This document shows positions 31,168 to 33,886 of a stretch of DNA of 33,886 nucleotides, piece by piece. Made by a program: the position numbers and the translations under genes. The stretch comes from Bacteroidota bacterium (GTDB lineage Bacteria > Bacteroidota > Bacteroidia > Chitinophagales > Chitinophagaceae), in the NCBI GenBank assembly GCA_013285915.1, contig JABDGS010000040.1, positions 1-33,886 of the forward strand, read 5' to 3'. Position 1 is the stretch's first letter. The number at the start of each line of letters is the position of its first letter. Below the pieces are notes generated by a model, which saw only the letters and a list, made by a program, of their open reading frames with translations, was not told where the DNA came from and did no database searches.

Positions 31168-32655
31168 CTAATATTCTTTAACGGATGTTTCTTTGGGGTA
31201 ATAGCTGCATTCCAATACGTACCTGTCAAACACCTCCGTATACTTCGCCTGCTTTTCTTCAACAGGCGTATATGTTTCATCTGTGGTAATAAGTTGCTTT
31301 ACATCAACTATATCTTTCAGCCACCCCTTTGCAAGCATACCAACATATACAGCCCCCATTGACGAAGAATCGGCATCTTTCTGCAGTAACACCTTTACCC
31401 CAAAAATATCAGCAAGCAATTGGGCCATAAATGCATTATTAAAAAAGCCGCCGTTTGCATATATGGTATGTGTATTTGTTTTATCCGGCAAGTAATCAAA
31501 AATTTGCCTCAAATTAAGTAATACACCTTCGGTAACCGCCCTGGCAAAATCGTTTATTGTGTGGCTGTTTTTTATCCCCGTAAAACGGCCAGTGGCGGTA
31601 CCGTCCCATACCGGTGCACGTTCGCCGGCAATATAGGGTACAAACAGAAGGCCATTAGCACCGGCATTACTTTGTTTAGCCAGCCCGATTATGATTGAAT
31701 AAACTTCTTCGTCTTTTATAGCAGGCAAAAAAAGTTTTGCAAACCACTGCAGTACGTTACCACCATTGTTTGTGGGGCCGCCTGTAAAATACCAACTGTC
31801 AGTAAGCAGGTAGGTAAATATTCTTTGTCCTTCATCAACAATTGGGCTGTGAATAAATTTTCGTACAGCACCGCTTGTGCCAATAGTAACGCACACTTCG
31901 TCGTCACCAAGCGCCCCGCTGCCCAATTGTGCCGCAGACCCGTCGCTGCAGCCGGCTATACAATATAATTCTTCATGTAACCCAAGCAGCTGTTTTATAT
32001 TATCCCTGAATTTATTTTGCGCGTAAAATATTCTTACGGGCTCAGATAACCGGGCTGCTGTTATACCCGCTGTTTTTAATGCAACTTCATCCCACTTGCG
32101 CGTGCGCAGGTTAAATAAACCCGTGCCGCAGGCCATGGCCTCATCAATAATGTATTCGTCAAACAATCTAAAAAAAACATACTCTTTTAGCGAAATGAAT
32201 TTGTAGGCTGTGTCAAACAATCCAGGCTGTTCATCCTTAAGCCACACCAGCTTGCAAAAAGGCGTCATAGCATGTATGGGCGTCCCTGTCTGTGCAAAAA
32301 TATCTTTGCCAACACTGGTTTGCCTAAGTTGTTTGGCGCATAGCGCCGCCCTGTTGTCGGCCCAGGTCATAGCTCGCATCATTGGCTTACCTTGTGCATT
32401 AACCGCCATAATGCTGTGCATAGCTGAACTAAAGCTTATGCAGCTAATATCGGCCGGCGGTGTATGCTGCAGCGCTTCCTGCAGCAATTGCATAACAATG
32501 TCAAATATCTCATCGCCATTCTGCTCGTGCATACCGGTTTCGTCAATAAACGACCGGCAGTTTCTTTTGCCTGAAAACACAACTTTGCTATCCCTGGTAA
32601 CAATAACAAGCTTACAGTGCGTGGTGCCTAAATCTATCCCTATAATATTGTTCAT
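31168..32655 (-). CDS. gntK: FGGY-family carbohydrate kinase, gluconokinase-like
   Basis: A 495-aa protein with the FGGY N-terminal phosphate loop IGIDLGTTHCK (5-15), sugar-site residues FSSAMHSIM (75-83) and TWADNR (97-102), and catalytic Asp238 (GCSDGSAAQLG). The C-terminal ATPase core has GTSGAVR and NGGFFNNAF. The SSAMHS and TWADNR patterns match gluconate kinases of the Bacillus GntK type more than xylulokinases, so gluconate to 6-phosphogluconate is the favoured reaction. L-xylulose or D-xylulose remain possible. It lies divergent from the GMC oxidoreductase, whose family includes gluconate-forming and gluconate-using enzymes. Confidence 0.88.
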   Translation of the reverse strand: MNNIIGIDLGTTHCKLVIVTRDSKVVFSGKRNCRSFIDETGMHEQNGDEIFDIVMQLLQEALQHTPPADISCISFSSAMHSIMAVNAQGKPMMRAMTWADNRAALCAKQLRQTSVGKDIFAQTGTPIHAMTPFCKLVWLKDEQPGLFDTAYKFISLKEYVFFRLFDEYIIDEAMACGTGLFNLRTRKWDEVALKTAGITAARLSEPVRIFYAQNKFRDNIKQLLGLHEELYCIAGCSDGSAAQLGSGALGDDEVCVTIGTSGAVRKFIHSPIVDEGQRIFTYLLTDSWYFTGGPTNNGGNVLQWFAKLFLPAIKDEEVYSIIIGLAKQSNAGANGLLFVPYIAGERAPVWDGTATGRFTGIKNSHTINDFARAVTEGVLLNLRQIFDYLPDKTNTHTIYANGGFFNNAFMAQLLADIFGVKVLLQKDADSSSMGAVYVGMLAKGWLKDIVDVKQLITTDETYTPVEEKQAKYTEVFDRYVLECSYYPKETSVKEY

Positions 32656-32806
32656 CTGCCCGAATTTAGCACAACCTGGAATAGAAAATGGATTTTTATT
32701 AATCAGAAATTCATACTTTCATGCGAGCATTATCATTGGCACATTGTAGCAAAGTTTTGTTCAGCATTATAACGTTTCTTCTTTACTTTAAATACCTAAC
32801 TGTAGT

Positions 32807-33886
32807 ATGCCGGGAATTCAAATTAAGAAACAGCAAAAAAAGTACGATGCAGTAATTGTGGGTTCGGGGGCTGGTGGTGGTATGGCTGCCTTTGTACTTG
32901 CGAAAGCAGGCTTAAAAGTTTGCCTTATTGAAGCGGGGCCTATGTTTGACCCTGCCAAAGACTCAAACCAGTTTAGAAACCCCTGGGAATCGCCCCGTCG
33001 CGGCGCCAGCACAAAATTTCGCCCCTTTGGCGATTTTGATGGTTGCTATTGGGGATGGGAGATTGACGGTGAGCCTTACACGCACGTAGGCGATACCAAA
33101 TGGGAATGGTGGCGTGCCCGTATGTTGGGTGGCCGTACAAACCACTGGGGCAGAATTTCGCTACGGTTTGGGCCAAAAGATTTTAAACGCAGGAGCATTG
33201 ACGGCCTTGGCGATGACTGGCCAATTAGCTACGACGATGTAAAATCTTATTATGATAAGATAGATAAGCTTTTGGGTGTATTTGGCACCAATGAAGGGCT
33301 GGTTGACGATCCCGACGGCTTTTTTATGCCGCCGCCAAAACCGCGCCTGCATGAACTGTTTGTAAAAAAAGCGGCTACCAGTGTGGGTGTTCCTGTTATC
33401 CCCTCCAGGTTATCTATCATCACAAAAAAGAATAACGACCTTGGCCCGGGCAGGGGCGAATGCAAATTTTGTGCACAATGCGGCCGCAGTTGTAAAATGT
33501 ATGCAGATTTTTCTTCATCGTCTGCATTGTGTATACCCGCAATAGCAACCGGCAATGTTGACCTTGTTACCAACGCAATGGCGCGTGAGGTTATGACCAA
33601 TAATGAAGGCCTTGCAACGGGTGTTTCTTATGTTAGTAAGGATGATATGCAGGAGTACCAGGTTAGCGGCAAAACAGTAATATTAGCTGCAAGCGCCTGC
33701 GAAAGCGCCCGTTTGTTGCTCAACTCAAAATCAGCACGACATCCCAACGGGCTCGCCAATGGCAGCGACGTTGTGGGCAAATACCTGCACGACTCAACAG
33801 GCGCCGATATGGGCGGCATTATACCTGAGCTGTTTGATCGTAAACGTTATAATGAGGATGGCGTTGGCGGTATGCACGTTTACTCT
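32807..33886 (+). CDS. GMC-family FAD oxidoreductase (partial, runs off the window)
   Basis: An open frame from the ATG at 32807 to the last base, 360 codons with no stop. The FAD dinucleotide motif VIVGSGAGGGMAAFVLAKAG (residues 16-35) is followed by EAGP, the GMC signature GGRTNHWGR (108-116), and a cysteine cluster ECKFCAQCGRSCKM, typical of the glucose-3-dehydrogenase/gluconate-2-dehydrogenase group. These enzymes oxidise sugars and usually pass electrons to a partner subunit or cytochrome. No signal peptide is seen, so export may rely on a Tat-borne small subunit outside the window. Confidence 0.9.
   Translation, partial: MPGIQIKKQQKKYDAVIVGSGAGGGMAAFVLAKAGLKVCLIEAGPMFDPAKDSNQFRNPWESPRRGASTKFRPFGDFDGCYWGWEIDGEPYTHVGDTKWEWWRARMLGGRTNHWGRISLRFGPKDFKRRSIDGLGDDWPISYDDVKSYYDKIDKLLGVFGTNEGLVDDPDGFFMPPPKPRLHELFVKKAATSVGVPVIPSRLSIITKKNNDLGPGRGECKFCAQCGRSCKMYADFSSSSALCIPAIATGNVDLVTNAMAREVMTNNEGLATGVSYVSKDDMQEYQVSGKTVILAASACESARLLLNSKSARHPNGLANGSDVVGKYLHDSTGADMGGIIPELFDRKRYNEDGVGGMHVYS

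Overview
The window comes from the chromosome of a Bacteroidota bacterium, most likely in or near the Chitinophagaceae. The basis is the protein families present (GH106/GH2/GH43 sugar catabolism, DUF1080 with a Gfo/Idh/MocA partner, an AraR-type Nudix regulator, a subclass B1 metallo-beta-lactamase), the AT-rich intergenic DNA, weak Shine-Dalgarno sequences, and several TAnnTTTG-type -7 boxes. I cannot fix genus or species. No rRNA, CRISPR array, transposase or prophage gene was seen.

Layout. (1) 143-2953, minus strand: a signalling operon of a membrane histidine kinase, a single-domain response regulator and a receiver-adenylyl cyclase. It is preceded by a truncated, twice-frameshifted relic of a second histidine kinase (3057-3309). 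(2) 3362-4813: an HD-domain/YitT membrane fusion protein. 5096-7060: a GH133 glycogen debranching-type enzyme. (3) 7235-15550, minus strand: a tightly packed carbohydrate operon of a small secreted protein, GH106, GH2, GH43 and an SDR. It is flanked by a divergent Nudix-type regulator (15692-16468) and a nearby secreted esterase (16475-17377). Three near-identical 21-bp palindromes (ATTCCGT-N7-ACGGAAT) lie at the upstream regions of exactly these units and look like the operators of a local regulon. (4) 17488-18254: one intact tRNA-Pro(TGG), a terminator, a decayed tRNA copy carrying a 20-bp palindromic insertion, and six tandem 78-bp units built from the 5' part of tRNA-Pro. (5) 18565-22447: a 1001-aa secreted protein with two pectate-lyase-like beta-helix regions and a propeller, a SET-domain protein and, divergent from it, a histone H1-like Lys/Ala-rich protein. 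(6) 22558-26262: a VOC protein, a DUF1080/Gfo-Idh-MocA pair and ubiX. (7) 26282-28346, minus strand: a four-gene putative alkylation-repair operon (DUF1203, COG3826-type 2OG oxygenase, stand-alone Ada-type zinc domain, AlkB). (8) 28422-30416: a B1 metallo-beta-lactamase, two small uncharacterised genes and a VanX-like D-Ala-D-Ala dipeptidase lipoprotein. (9) 30573-31123: a yefM-yoeB toxin-antitoxin operon with a palindromic operator. (10) 31168 to the end: an FGGY gluconokinase-like gene and a GMC oxidoreductase running off the window.

How they fit together. Regions 3 and 5 suggest use of rhamnose-, galactose- and pentose-containing plant polysaccharide such as pectin, without SusC/SusD in view. 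The least described signals are the SET/H1-like divergent pair, the tRNA-Pro-derived tandem array, the palindrome-defined Nudix regulon, and the alkylation operon with a free-standing three-cysteine Ada-like domain. All assignments were made by eye from translated sequence; no database search was run.
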